Program-made: the position numbers and the translations under genes | Notes under the pieces: model-generated | Databases searched by the model: none | Told to the model about the DNA's origin: nothing | The model's input: the letters and a program-made list of their open reading frames with translations, nothing else | Source of the DNA: Clostridia bacterium | GTDB lineage: Bacteria; Bacillota; Clostridia; Oscillospirales; Acutalibacteraceae | DNA: 64,000 nt | Assembly (NCBI GenBank): GCA_017517135.1 | Contig: JAFXAK010000007.1 | Span: 20,643-84,642 of the forward strand | Direction: 5' to 3' | In this document: one piece after another, positions 42,115 to 51,368 of the stretch | How the letters are laid out: every line of letters starts with the position of its first letter | How positions within the stretch are numbered: position 1 is the stretch's first letter

Positions 42115-43350
42115 TTATAACACGGGAAGTATTACTCTGAATTCAACAAGTCCGTCAAAGCAGAGCACCTCTATGTGTCCCTTATGGGAGACGGTTATTG
42201 CCTTTGCTATGGCAAGGCCCAGTCCGTAGTGTCCGCTGTCGCTGTTTCGGGCGGTGTCCATTCGGTAGAAGCGCTCAAAAATTTTATCGCGGTGCTCTGA
42301 CGGGATTTCGTCACCGCTGTTTATAACAGACAACTTTGCAAGGGAGTGCTCCTTTGTTAAGGATATGCTTATTTCGCCCGGTTGACTGCTGTGCTGTATT
42401 GCATTGTCAAGGAGTATTGAGACGAGCTGCTTGAGCTGTGTGCCGTTGCCCTTAACATTGATATTACCTGCGATATCGCTGTTAAGTATAAGTCCTTTTT
42501 CAAATGCAACGCTTTCAAAGGGCAGAGCCTCACCCGCAACCAGACGGCTTAAATTTATTTCTTCGGTCTCGGGTGTCACATTTTCTGTTCTTGAAAGCTC
42601 AAGAAGCTGTCCTACAAGCTTTCCCATCCGCTCGTTTTCATACTGAATATTCTGCAGCCACGGGTTATCGCCTACTTCTCGGGATAAAAGCTCTGCGTTT
42701 GCACTTACAACCGATACGGGAGTTTTTAATTCGTGTCCCGCATCTGAAATAAACTGTCTTTGCTTGCTGTAGCTTTCCTCAAGAGGATCCACAATTTTTT
42801 TTGCAAGAAATACCGACAAAAAGAAGAACAGAACAAGTGCAAGTGAGCCGAAAATAAGAGTATAGCGGAATAAAGTCATTGCGCTTTCGTTTACTATCGT
42901 GTTATCCATAAAGGTAACAAGGATATATCCGTTTTTGTCTGTTGAATAAAATGCAAGATTATTTTTTGTTCCGCTGATCTTGTTGTTTTTTATTATGCTA
43001 AGTGCCATATCTTTAAGCTCGTCATCGGTATGTACCGTTGGCGGCTCGTTTTGAATTTCGAGAATACTGCCGTTATAGGAAACTGCAACAGTATAAAATA
43101 CAGACAGCTGAAACATAGGTGATTCGGAAAAGGTCGGATTTCCGCCCGGAAACGGCATAGAGGGCACCATTATACCATCAAAATATCCGGTCAGAGTATA
43201 CATCTGAGCATGGGTTTTGAGTAATCTTGCGTTCTGATTTGACATTTCAATATAGCTTGATGCATAAATAATGCTCAGCGTACCTACCCACAGCAGAACA
43301 AGAACGGACATAATCGCGGCAACAATTTTTTTTCGTGATTTCTTAAACAT
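42115..43350 (-). CDS. Sensor histidine kinase
   Basis: A 411-residue membrane sensor kinase. Two membrane segments (about 9-30 and 165-187) flank an outward domain of about 135 residues with an unusual PSMPFPGGNP stretch. The cytosolic part has the phospho-acceptor box SDAGHELKTPVS (about 205-216), the N box LLDNAIQHS and G box HYGLGLAIAK. It overlaps the response regulator gene by 8 bases. Downstream genes are a MacB-like ABC transporter, so it may sense cationic peptides or other envelope stress. Its stop codon lies 9 bases from the intron remnant. Confidence 0.93.
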   Translation of the reverse strand: MFKKSRKKIVAAIMSVLVLLWVGTLSIIYASSYIEMSNQNARLLKTHAQMYTLTGYFDGIMVPSMPFPGGNPTFSESPMFQLSVFYTVAVSYNGSILEIQNEPPTVHTDDELKDMALSIIKNNKISGTKNNLAFYSTDKNGYILVTFMDNTIVNESAMTLFRYTLIFGSLALVLFFFLSVFLAKKIVDPLEESYSKQRQFISDAGHELKTPVSVVSANAELLSREVGDNPWLQNIQYENERMGKLVGQLLELSRTENVTPETEEINLSRLVAGEALPFESVAFEKGLILNSDIAGNINVKGNGTQLKQLVSILLDNAIQHSSQPGEISISLTKEHSLAKLSVINSGDEIPSEHRDKIFERFYRMDTARNSDSGHYGLGLAIAKAITVSHKGHIEVLCFDGLVEFRVILPVL

Positions 43351-44026
43351 CGTCGCACCTCAGCTCATATCCGATACCGCGGACAGCCTTTATTTCGGTT
43401 TTTGCCTCAATAAAGTCAAGCTTTTTGCGGGTAAAGGACATATATACGGCAACATTGTTGTATTCCGCATCGCTTTCAAAGCCCCAAATCTTGACTGCCA
43501 GCTGCTCACGGGTGAGTATCTGTCCGCTGTTTGCAATAAGATATTCGAGTATGCGGTATTCCTTTTCGCTGAGTCTCACACTCTGGGAGGAGGTTGAGCA
43601 GGATAATATAAGCGAGTTTGTATCGAGGGTGATATCACCGAAGGAAAGTATACCGTCGGTGCTGCCGAGAGTTCTTCTTCCCATCGCACGAAGACGGGCG
43701 AGAAGCTCCTTTGTCATAAAGGGCTTTGTCAGGTAGTCGTCTGCACCGCTGTCAAGTCCTCTGACCTTGTTATCAAGCTCTGTTTTTGCCGTAAGCATTA
43801 ATATCGGAGTGGTGATACCGCTGTGTCGGGCTCTTTTTGCAACCTCAAAGCCGTCCATACCGGGGAGCATAACATCAAGAATTACAATATCATAAATGTC
43901 GCTTTCTATTGCCGATAAGCCGTCAATGCCGTTATCGTAGTGATCGACATCATATTTTTCCTGACGAAGAAGCTCACAAAGTGCCTGAGCCATTCTTTTT
44001 TCATCTTCAACGAGCAAAATTCTCAT
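43343..44026 (-). CDS. OmpR-family response regulator
   Basis: A 227-residue response regulator with a receiver domain (phospho-Asp in IVILDVMLPGMDG, near residue 51; switch Lys in LTKPF near 101) and an OmpR/PhoB winged helix (about 128-225, SLSEKEYRILEYLI-type recognition region near 150, RGIGYEL near the end). GGAGGTGTAAGT gives the ribosome site. It forms an operon with the kinase and probably controls the ABC genes upstream of it on the map. Confidence 0.95.
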   Translation of the reverse strand: MRILLVEDEKRMAQALCELLRQEKYDVDHYDNGIDGLSAIESDIYDIVILDVMLPGMDGFEVAKRARHSGITTPILMLTAKTELDNKVRGLDSGADDYLTKPFMTKELLARLRAMGRRTLGSTDGILSFGDITLDTNSLILSCSTSSQSVRLSEKEYRILEYLIANSGQILTREQLAVKIWGFESDAEYNNVAVYMSFTRKKLDFIEAKTEIKAVRGIGYELRCDDV

Positions 44027-44080
44027 ACTTACACCTCCGCAAAAAGCATTATAGCATAAAATATAAAAAATTTACAGAAA

Positions 44081-44734
44081 TTATTTTTTGTTGCCTTTAA
44101 GTCTTACAAGCTCATATCTTTCATCGCACATTGCAGCTACCTCGGGAGAGTGGCTTACGAGGATGACGCACTTTCCTTTTTTTGTAAGCTCACGGAAGAT
44201 ATTTATAATTTCGTTCTGTGTTTCGCTGTCGAGATTTCCCGTAGGCTCGTCTGCAAGGATGATATCGGGATCATAGGAGAGAGCACGGGCAATGGCAACT
44301 CTCTGCTGCTGACCGCCCGATAATTTGAGCACACGGCGGTTTGCCTCTTCTTCGTCAAGACCGACGCTGTTAAGAAGCTCAACGGCTCTCTGTTTTTTGT
44401 TCTTTGCCTTATAGCCTGCAACATCCATTGACAGAACAACATTTTCAACAGCCGTATATTTTGTTATGAGATTGAAGCTCTGAAAAACAACGCCTATATA
44501 TTTTGAACGGAAGGTGTATTTGTCGATTGAGGCAACATTTTTGTCCTCATAGAAAATTTCTCCGCCTGTGGGGGAGGCAAGACCTGAAAGGAGAGAGAGC
44601 AGAGTGGTTTTTCCCGCACCCGATTTGCCGACGATACAGTACATTCTGCCTTTTTCAAATTCATATGAAATATTCTGCAGAACGGGTGTTTTGTCATACG
44701 AAAAGCTGATATTTTTAAGTGATAAAACAGACAT
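44081..44734 (-). CDS. MacB/LolD-type ABC transporter ATPase
   Basis: A 217-residue ATPase of the MacB/LolD/FtsE class. Walker A GKSGAGKTTLLS (about 35-46), signature LSGGQQQRVAIARAL and Walker B IILADEPTGNLDSET are complete. It pairs with the FtsX-type permease whose gene ends 17 bases before. Such pairs work by pulling on substrates or peptides at the outer face rather than by classical transport. The start at 44734 follows AAAGGAGAAAAAA; 11 extra codons upstream are ignored. Co-location with a two-component system suggests peptide resistance or signalling. Confidence 0.93.
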   Translation of the reverse strand: MSVLSLKNISFSYDKTPVLQNISYEFEKGRMYCIVGKSGAGKTTLLSLLSGLASPTGGEIFYEDKNVASIDKYTFRSKYIGVVFQSFNLITKYTAVENVVLSMDVAGYKAKNKKQRAVELLNSVGLDEEEANRRVLKLSGGQQQRVAIARALSYDPDIILADEPTGNLDSETQNEIINIFRELTKKGKCVILVSHSPEVAAMCDERYELVRLKGNKK

Positions 44735-44750
44735 ATTTTTTTCTCCTTTC

Positions 44751-46364
44751 TCAGTCTCTGTTTGCAAGAATCTTCAAGGGATCGTAGCGCATAATGAACA
44801 GCACCGATGCCATACTTGCAACTATTGTCAGAAGCAGTCCCACACCGAGCATCTGGAAAACAACGGTGAGATTCATTGCGGAATTTACTTCGGTTACATA
44901 ATTTTCAGCTGAATTGAACATATTTTCAAAGGGATTGTTGCCTGATACTATATCGTCGGGGATATCCGAGGGGATTGAACCGCCCATATTTCCGCCGGGG
45001 AAGCTGCCGGGACGGCCGAAGCTCTCATTCATCTGATTCATCTGTGAGGTCTGGCTTTCAGTCTGATTAGCTAAAAGAGCATTTGTGACGGGTACGGAGC
45101 TTACAGCACCTATGCCTGCGCCGATAAGCACGGCAATCATTGTAACAACGAGGATTTCGCACATAAACTGTGCTGCAACCTTGTGCTTTTTCATACCCAT
45201 AGCAGTCAGCACGCCGACCTCGTATTTGCGTTCTCTTACATTGAAGATGTTGAGAACAACGAGGATAACAGCACCGATGATAAGGATAACAACAAGGAAC
45301 CAGCCTGCCATTGTGCTGAGAGTGTTAAGGGGAGTGAGGCTGTTTTCAAAGGCTGTGATGTCGGGAGAGGATACTGTGTAGGATTCATCAAGACCGAGTG
45401 TGCGGACCTCTTCTTCAAATGCATAATATTTTTCGGTATCGGCAAACACATAGGTTGCAGATACTGTGCCTTTGATTTCGGTTTCGCTTTCTTCGTCTGA
45501 GTTTTCCTCGGCATATTCAGCGGATGCATCAAGAATTGTCTGCAAAGCAGCAGTGCTCATATAAATCTGATTAGCGGGGTCCTGACTTTTTCCGAACACA
45601 GACATTGAAAAATCATTGTTTGCAGAGCTTGTGTATATACCTGTAACACTAAGCTCGTATGTTTCGTTTTCGTCGGCAGGATTTGTGAGAACTATTGTGT
45701 CACCTACGGTCAAATCATTGAAAATGGCAAGCTCCTCGGAAATAACACATTCATATTCGGTTGTACCCTCTGTGAACATTGAGCCGCCCTCAAGAACAGA
45801 GGATGTGCCGTCAATAAATGAGGTCATTGCACTGTCTGAGCTGTAGCCGATAACGGAAAAGTCAGATGAGCTGAACATACTGCCGCTTCCGTCCATTCCG
45901 GGAAAGCTCATACCGCCGAAGCCGCCGAACATAGATGAGGACTGTGAGTCTTCATCCTCTTCCTCGTCTGTTACGGGCTGCAGTTCGTCTGTGCCGTTGA
46001 ATGCGGCGGTAAGTGTATAATAGAAATCCTGCACCGATTCAGCCGAGGCATATGTTTCGTATTCCTCAAGTGTAAGAGAGGATGCATTTCCCATCATATC
46101 CGTAAATTGGTCACGGTCAAAGCCGCCGCCCTCGGGGCCTTTGCCTGAGCCCATAATGTCATTCATCATAGAGCTTCTGTCATACGATATTGTTCCCGTT
46201 ATGTTAAGTGCTTCAAGAGTGGTTGATTTTGCACTTTCTGCTGCCTGTCTGATTGAGAGACCGAGACAGGATGATACGGCAATTACAAGTGCAATAATGC
46301 CGATGAGAACATTACGCCCCTTTGACCTGCCAAGGCTTTTCAGGGCATTTTTTACAATGTACAT
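44751..46364 (-). CDS. FtsX-like ABC transporter permease (MacB type)
   Basis: A 537-residue permease with one N-terminal membrane segment (about 15-36), a large outward MacB-like domain (about 40-350) and three C-terminal segments (about 355-380, 405-430 and 500-525), the FtsX topology. The outward domain has Gly- and Met-rich patches (MFGGFGGMSFPGMDG, and a MGSGKGPEGGGFDRD stretch), and another Met/Gln/Ser-rich loop between segments 3 and 4. The Met-rich loops might bind copper or a greasy peptide; this is speculation. It is followed by its ATPase. Confidence 0.9.
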   Translation of the reverse strand: MYIVKNALKSLGRSKGRNVLIGIIALVIAVSSCLGLSIRQAAESAKSTTLEALNITGTISYDRSSMMNDIMGSGKGPEGGGFDRDQFTDMMGNASSLTLEEYETYASAESVQDFYYTLTAAFNGTDELQPVTDEEEDEDSQSSSMFGGFGGMSFPGMDGSGSMFSSSDFSVIGYSSDSAMTSFIDGTSSVLEGGSMFTEGTTEYECVISEELAIFNDLTVGDTIVLTNPADENETYELSVTGIYTSSANNDFSMSVFGKSQDPANQIYMSTAALQTILDASAEYAEENSDEESETEIKGTVSATYVFADTEKYYAFEEEVRTLGLDESYTVSSPDITAFENSLTPLNTLSTMAGWFLVVILIIGAVILVVLNIFNVRERKYEVGVLTAMGMKKHKVAAQFMCEILVVTMIAVLIGAGIGAVSSVPVTNALLANQTESQTSQMNQMNESFGRPGSFPGGNMGGSIPSDIPDDIVSGNNPFENMFNSAENYVTEVNSAMNLTVVFQMLGVGLLLTIVASMASVLFIMRYDPLKILANRD

Positions 46365-46437
46365 AATTCATTTTCCTTTCATTGCTTTATGTTACGGTAT
46401 TATAAAAAGCAATATTAAAGTAACATTGAAAAAACAA

Positions 46438-46472
46438 AAAAGCAGACAACATTTTTTTTGCTGTCTGCTTTT
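46438..46472 (-). terminator. Terminator of the U32 peptidase gene
   Basis: Arms AGCAGACA (46441-46448) and TGTCTGCT (46462-46469) with flanking A and T pairs; on the minus strand TTTTTGTTTTTT follows. It separates the U32 gene from the ABC genes. Confidence 0.85.
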
Positions 46473-46475
46473 ATA

Positions 46476-47684
46476 TTATTCCTGAGTAATTCTTCTTCGG
46501 AGTATATCACCCTTGCAGAGTTTTTTCGGGCAATATATTTTTACTTTTTCCTGAACAAGATTTGCAACCTCTTTAAGTTCGGAGTGCTTGCCGTAAATTT
46601 CGGTTACCTCAAAGCTTTCGCCTATGCTTGACGGAGAGAGAATTTCGAGTGTTTCTCCCTTTGCAAAGCGGTTTCTCTGTTCAACAAGATACATATTATC
46701 GCCGAGATCCTCCAGAACAATACCTATAAAGGAGCAGGTCTGTCTGTAAAGACCGTCGTTATTGGGATTGACCTTTGCCTCACCGAAATAAAAGCCTGCC
46801 GCATAGGGGCGGTGAGAGGCACATTCAAGCTCCTCGTCACACTGCTCGAGTGTTGCCGTGCCGTCCATAAAATGGCGGTAGGCATTGACAACCGTTGCAA
46901 CATAATAGGGAGACTTCATTCTGCCCTCTATTTTGAATGAGCTTACCCCCGCATTTTCAAGCCTGTCAAGGAAGGAAATGCTTTTAAGGTCTGTGGAGCT
47001 TAATATGGCAGTTGCGTTGTTTTCCTGTTCAACGGGAATAAACATATTCTGCCTTTTTTCTTCCACAAGATAATAGTTCCATCTGCAAGGCTGTGAGCAT
47101 TCACCGCGGTTGCCGCTGCGGTTTGATAAAAAGGAGCTTAAAAGACATCTGCCCGAATATGCCATACACATAGCACCGTGAACGAAAACCTCAATTTCCA
47201 TTCCCTCGGGGAGCTTGTCCTTCATATTTTCAATAGCTTCAAGAGTCATTTCTCTGCCCAGCACTACTCTTTCAACCCCCATATCCTTAAAAACCTTAAT
47301 GGTTCTGAAATTCTGGGTGTTTGCCTGAGTGCTTATGTGTACGGGGAGTGCGGGGCATTTTTCTCTGATTTCGGCAACTGCACCGAGATCCGATACGATA
47401 ACCGCATCAACACCCATTTCATAAAGTTTTTTTGAATACTCTCCGAGTGCTTCAATTTCCTCATCGGTTGCAAAGCTGTTTACGGTTACATATATTTTTT
47501 TTCCGAGTGAGTGTGTATATTCGACCGCCTCTTTCAGCTCATCAAAGGTAAAGCCCGTTGCCTCTGCTCTGAGCTGCAGGAGAGGACCGCCGCAGTATAC
47601 GGCATCCGCACCGAAATACAAAGCGGTTTTAAGGCTTTCCATACTCCCCGCGGGAGCTAATAATTCACAAGAAATTTTCTTCAT
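46476..47684 (-). CDS. Peptidase U32 family protein
   Basis: A 402-residue member of the U32 family. Despite the name, many members modify RNA (RlhA hydroxylates 23S rRNA, TrhP tRNA) and carry an Fe-S cluster; others are collagenases such as PrtC. The N-terminal TIM barrel begins ELLAPAGSMESLKTALYFGADAVYCG, and the U32 signature EVFVHGAMCMAYSGRC...GNRGECSQPCRW (about 165-200) is intact with its four Cys. GRMKSPYYVATVVNAYR and a C-terminal beta domain follow. Role in rRNA or tRNA hydroxylation is likely. Its neighbour is a dipeptidase gene (11-base gap). Confidence 0.9.
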   Translation of the reverse strand: MKKISCELLAPAGSMESLKTALYFGADAVYCGGPLLQLRAEATGFTFDELKEAVEYTHSLGKKIYVTVNSFATDEEIEALGEYSKKLYEMGVDAVIVSDLGAVAEIREKCPALPVHISTQANTQNFRTIKVFKDMGVERVVLGREMTLEAIENMKDKLPEGMEIEVFVHGAMCMAYSGRCLLSSFLSNRSGNRGECSQPCRWNYYLVEEKRQNMFIPVEQENNATAILSSTDLKSISFLDRLENAGVSSFKIEGRMKSPYYVATVVNAYRHFMDGTATLEQCDEELECASHRPYAAGFYFGEAKVNPNNDGLYRQTCSFIGIVLEDLGDNMYLVEQRNRFAKGETLEILSPSSIGESFEVTEIYGKHSELKEVANLVQEKVKIYCPKKLCKGDILRRRITQE

Positions 47685-47695
47685 AATGTTCCCCT

Positions 47696-49081
47696 TTAAT
47701 AGGATAGTTCTTTTATTATCTGAGCATACATCTTTGCTGTTAAGAGCAATTCATTTATATCGGCAAATTCGTCATTTGAGTGTATGCGGTAGTCTTTTCC
47801 CTCAAACTCAATACCGAAGGCAACACCGCCCTCAATATCGTGGACATATGTGCCGCCGCCTATTGCAAGGCACTTACCCTCTTTGCCCGTGTAATCCTCA
47901 TATACTGCCAGGGCGGTTTTTATAAGAGGTGAATTTTCGTCAACAAAATGTACGGGACGCATTTCGGGGTTGCCCTCAAAGGAAAATCCTATTGATGCAA
48001 GATTACTGTTTATAACATCCTTTACATTTTCCGTTGTTGCACCTAAGGGTACACGAAGGTCTGTACCGCATCTGAATGAGCCGTCTTTGTATGTGAGCAC
48101 ACCGAAATTGAGGGTAAGCTCACCCGATTTTCCGTCGGACATCTTAACTCCGATGCTCAATCCGTCTGTTTCACCGTGGGGGAAAAGCTCAGATAATTGT
48201 TTACAGGAAGCGTGTGCTTCACCCTTTAAGGGCAAAGCGGACAAAAGCTTCAGAAGGACGGTCTGTGCGTTGTTGCCCTTGTGAGGCTGAGCCGCGTGGG
48301 CGGCAGTACCCGTGACAAAAATACGGATGTTGCCGTTTTCCTTCTCGCAGTTTATTTCTGCCTGAGTTTCCTTTTCTGCTTCGGCACAGTATTTTTTAAC
48401 GGTTTCAAGGTCAATTCCGCAGATAACAGCATTTGCTTTCGGAGGTACAATATTCTGTGTGCTTCCGCCGTTTATTGAGAGTATATTTCCGTCGGGACTG
48501 ACATTTTTAGTGAAGAACGGTGCAAAGCGGCCCTTTTCAATGTTGATAAGCGGATAATCTGCATCGGGGGAGAGGGTATAGGGGAGAGTTTCTCTTTTTG
48601 AGAAATAATAGTCCATATCCTCGCTGCCCGTTTCCTCGCCACAGCCGAGAACAAGGCGGACACCCTTTTCGGAGTCCCCGTAAATTTCTCTCACGGCTTT
48701 AAGAGCATAAATCATCGCAACCGCAGCACCCTTATCGTCCGTGGTGCCTCTGCCGTAAACGATGTCCCCCTCTCTTTCCATCCTGAAGGGTTTTTTTGTC
48801 CAGTTGTCTCCCTCGGGAACAACATCAAGGTGAGCTAAAAGCATAAGCCCGGGAGCCTTGCCGAGGTTAACTTCACCTGCATAGTTTTCAAAGTTTGTCA
48901 TACTGAAGCCGTGCTCTGAAAGGATTTTTTCAGCTTCTTCAAGAACCTTTCTGCAGCCTTCACCGAAAGGAGCGTTCTTAGCGGGGGCAGTTCTTACGCT
49001 GTTTATGTTGATCAGTCTTTCAAGGTCACACACAAAATTTTCTTTTTGAGAGTCAATAAAGTCACATATTCTTTTGTCCAT
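47696..49081 (-). CDS. Sapep/PepV-type M20 dipeptidase
   Basis: A 461-residue metallopeptidase of the M20 family, PepV/Sapep type, splitting dipeptides in the cytosol with two metal ions. Metal ligand motifs are LLAHLDVVPEGDNW (His, about residue 82), VYGRGTTDDKGA (Asp, about 114), LGCGEETGSED (Glu pair, about 147) and SPDADYP (about 172); the last His lies in YRIHSNDEFADI near the end. Nothing is missing and the length is usual. It starts 10 bases after a TraX gene on the same strand. Confidence 0.93.
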   Translation of the reverse strand: MDKRICDFIDSQKENFVCDLERLININSVRTAPAKNAPFGEGCRKVLEEAEKILSEHGFSMTNFENYAGEVNLGKAPGLMLLAHLDVVPEGDNWTKKPFRMEREGDIVYGRGTTDDKGAAVAMIYALKAVREIYGDSEKGVRLVLGCGEETGSEDMDYYFSKRETLPYTLSPDADYPLINIEKGRFAPFFTKNVSPDGNILSINGGSTQNIVPPKANAVICGIDLETVKKYCAEAEKETQAEINCEKENGNIRIFVTGTAAHAAQPHKGNNAQTVLLKLLSALPLKGEAHASCKQLSELFPHGETDGLSIGVKMSDGKSGELTLNFGVLTYKDGSFRCGTDLRVPLGATTENVKDVINSNLASIGFSFEGNPEMRPVHFVDENSPLIKTALAVYEDYTGKEGKCLAIGGGTYVHDIEGGVAFGIEFEGKDYRIHSNDEFADINELLLTAKMYAQIIKELSY

Positions 49082-49091
49082 AATAAGCTCC

Positions 49092-49829
49092 TCAGATAAT
49101 AAAGTCTATCAGATAAATTATTCCCAGATGGGCGGGGTAGAATATATAAAACAGGTATTTAAGTTTTTTTGAGCCTGATTTTCCGTTGTAGAACAGCAAT
49201 AAAACGGGAGAAAGAAGAGAAAACCATACATAGGGCATAGAGTAGGTAAAAACAAGGCAGTATATAAGCACACCGAGAGTGAAAAGCATAAGCTTTAATT
49301 TTCTGTCACGGTAAACGGCAGCACTCAGGGGAAGAAGCATACCGCATATTCCGTAGTCAAAATAAAGTGAATCGCCCTGTTTTCTGAAAAACCACAAAAG
49401 AGTACACATTGCAAAAAGGGACAGTATGTATACCGTGAGTATGACAGAGCCTGCAATAACTGTTTTTCTTTCCCCCTTATGATAAGCTTCTGAGATGTCG
49501 CACATCGTAAAGCAGGCGAAAATTCCCAAGGAGAAGGTGAGCAGTATATTGAGGAAAAGACAGTCGGACGAAAAGGTTATTCTGCCGTTTCTGATTAAGT
49601 CTTCAATTATATACACCGTCTGACAGCCGACACCTAACAAGAAAACGGAGAGATGATATTTCTTTCTTGAGGATGTGTAAACACAGCCTTCCCCGATGAA
49701 GAAGGCAAACAGAGGAAAGGCAATTCTTCCTATCCACCGCAGAACTTGGATTTGGGGGAAAAGGAAATAGCCTATATGATCAACCAGCATAGAAATGCAG
49801 GCAATTATTTTCAAATGATTTCTGTTCAT
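49092..49829 (-). CDS. TraX-family membrane protein, second homologue
   Basis: A 245-residue TraX homologue, distinct from that at 5104. The family motifs LKIIACISMLVDHIGYF, VLRWIGRIAFPLFAFFIGEG and the C-terminal LFYNGKSGSKKLKYLFYIFYPAHL are well kept, and seven to eight membrane segments are likely. The His of DHIGYF and the FYPAH motif are candidates for acyltransferase function as in related families. Its role in non-conjugative bacteria is unknown. AAGGAACATTT is the ribosome site. Confidence 0.88.
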   Translation of the reverse strand: MNRNHLKIIACISMLVDHIGYFLFPQIQVLRWIGRIAFPLFAFFIGEGCVYTSSRKKYHLSVFLLGVGCQTVYIIEDLIRNGRITFSSDCLFLNILLTFSLGIFACFTMCDISEAYHKGERKTVIAGSVILTVYILSLFAMCTLLWFFRKQGDSLYFDYGICGMLLPLSAAVYRDRKLKLMLFTLGVLIYCLVFTYSMPYVWFSLLSPVLLLFYNGKSGSKKLKYLFYIFYPAHLGIIYLIDFII

Positions 49830-49838
49830 AAATGTTCC

Positions 49839-49866
49839 TTGAAATTTTATAAAAAAGACATATAAT
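49839..49866 (+). promoter_or_regulatory. Promoter of the TIM-barrel gene
   Basis: TTGAAA (49839-49844), 16-base spacer, TATAAT (49861-49866). Confidence 0.6.
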
Positions 49867-49937
49867 GTACATATAAGTATATTAACATAAACTGAAAGGC
49901 TTTTGCAATAAAGAAAAAATAAAAGGGGAAGAATATT

Positions 49938-50630
49938 ATGGAAGCTAACAAAACAGAAAAAAGCAAAAGCACGGAAATTAAGGTTCCCGAGTATGAAGCA
50001 AGGTTACGCCATCATATTCTCAGAGTTCCCGAAGAGGCAAGAGAGTGCAGCGGAATAAGGATTTTCGGCAAGAAAATAAAAACTATTGTCTTTTCAACGG
50101 ATATCGCAATAATCAGAAACTGCGATGCGGATGCTGTTTTTGCCGTATATCCTTTTACTCCCCAGAGTGCGATTTCCGAAGCCATAATAAAAAGTGCCTT
50201 TATGCCCGTTTTCTGCGGAGTGGGCGGCGGCACAACCCAAGGGCTGAGAACGGTGTGTCTTGCAAAAGAGGTTGAGGCTCAGGGTGCTGTGGGAGTTGTA
50301 CTTAATGCCCCCGTTTCCGATGAGAATGTGCTTGCCGTGTCAAAAGAGGTTGATGTTCCCGTTGTTATCACCGTTGTGAGTGAGGACACCGATATACAAG
50401 CAAGACTTTCCAACGGTGCGTCAATACTCAATGTTGCGGCAGCTGCAAGAACTCCCGAGCTTGTAAGCAAAATAAGAAAGGAATTTCGCGATGTGCCTAT
50501 TATCGCAACGGGCGGACCAACGGGAGAGACCATAAAAAGAACGGTTGAGGCAGGTGCAAATGCCATTACCTATACTCCTCCCACAGCTCAGGAGCTTTTT
50601 TCGGGCCTTATGAAAAAATACAGAGATTAA
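49938..50630 (+). CDS. TIM-barrel protein, phosphate-binding type, unknown substrate
   Basis: A 230-residue protein with the alternating strand-helix pattern of a TIM barrel. Sequence signs of a C-terminal phosphate-binding site as in HisA/KDPG-aldolase-type enzymes are ASILNVAAAA, VPIIATGGPTGETIKRTVEAGANAITYTPP. The stretch FMPVFCGVGGGTTQGLRT (about 88-105) is also distinctive. Such proteins in Clostridia are called hydrolase without proof. I cannot name the reaction. GGGGAAG lies upstream of the ATG. Confidence 0.65.
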   Translation: MEANKTEKSKSTEIKVPEYEARLRHHILRVPEEARECSGIRIFGKKIKTIVFSTDIAIIRNCDADAVFAVYPFTPQSAISEAIIKSAFMPVFCGVGGGTTQGLRTVCLAKEVEAQGAVGVVLNAPVSDENVLAVSKEVDVPVVITVVSEDTDIQARLSNGASILNVAAAARTPELVSKIRKEFRDVPIIATGGPTGETIKRTVEAGANAITYTPPTAQELFSGLMKKYRD

Positions 50631-50635
50631 AGTAT

Positions 50636-50664
50636 GTGACAAATTTCAACAAAGAATGTATAAT
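50636..50664 (+). promoter_or_regulatory. Promoter of the hemolysin III family gene
   Basis: GTGACA (50636-50641), 17-base spacer, TATAAT (50659-50664), right after the stop of the TIM-barrel gene. Confidence 0.6.
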
Positions 50665-50696
50665 AAGAATACAATCTGCTGAGGACGGTGTGGATT

Positions 50697-51368
50697 ATGT
50701 TCGATTTCAGCAAGGTTCCCTTGCCCGAATATTCAAGAAAAGAGGATATCATAAACTCGGTAAGCCACGCGTTAGGTGTACCCGTATGTATAGCGGCTCT
50801 GATAATGTGCTTTATAAAAATCGGTGCCGATATAACGCCTTTGCAGATATTCACTCTTCTTTTGTGCGGCTTATGCTGTGTTATTCTATATGCAGGCTCG
50901 GCTTTTTATCACGGACTTAAGCCCTCTTATCTTAAAAGAATTGCCAGAGTGCTTGACCATTCCAATATTTTTCTGATGATAACGGGATGTATGTCCGTTT
51001 TCTTTCTGATGTGTTATATTAACTATAACCGCACTCTTGCAATTATAATGTTCGCGGTTTCGTGGGTGTTAACACTTCTCGGAATATTTCTGACCTTTAT
51101 GAATCAGGAAAAATTCAAAAAGGTGCAGATGGTGATGTATATTCTGCTCGGATGGCTGATTTTAATCGGTGCAAAAACCGTGTGGCATGCATCCGAAGAG
51201 GGCAAGAAATTTATGATTTTCGTTGCCGTCGGAGGCGCATTATATTTAATAGGAGCAGTTCTTTACGGTGTAGGTAAAAAACGCCCCTATGTTCATTGTG
51301 TATTTCATATATTTGTTCTTGCCGGAACTGTGTGTCAGTTCGCGGGAATGTATCTTTATCTGATTTGA
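50697..51368 (+). CDS. Hemolysin III family (PAQR) membrane protein
   Basis: A 223-residue, seven-segment protein of the HlyIII/PAQR family. The zinc-site motifs are kept: SAFYHG (Ser and His, near residue 65), LDHSNIF (Asp, near 81) and the C-terminal HCVFHIFV (two His, near 200). Eukaryotic PAQR members are ceramidases or receptors; the bacterial role is likely lipid hydrolysis or membrane homeostasis. I prefer the ATG at 50697 over the GTG at 50688, because GAGG at 50681 is too close to the GTG. The 3' end overlaps the convergent YhcC-type gene by 13 bases. Confidence 0.88.
   Translation: MFDFSKVPLPEYSRKEDIINSVSHALGVPVCIAALIMCFIKIGADITPLQIFTLLLCGLCCVILYAGSAFYHGLKPSYLKRIARVLDHSNIFLMITGCMSVFFLMCYINYNRTLAIIMFAVSWVLTLLGIFLTFMNQEKFKKVQMVMYILLGWLILIGAKTVWHASEEGKKFMIFVAVGGALYLIGAVLYGVGKKRPYVHCVFHIFVLAGTVCQFAGMYLYLI

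Noticed and set aside
46141-46485. 114-codon plus-strand frame opposite the FtsX-like permease
   Set aside because: It is antisense to the permease N-terminus and runs through the terminator at 46438.
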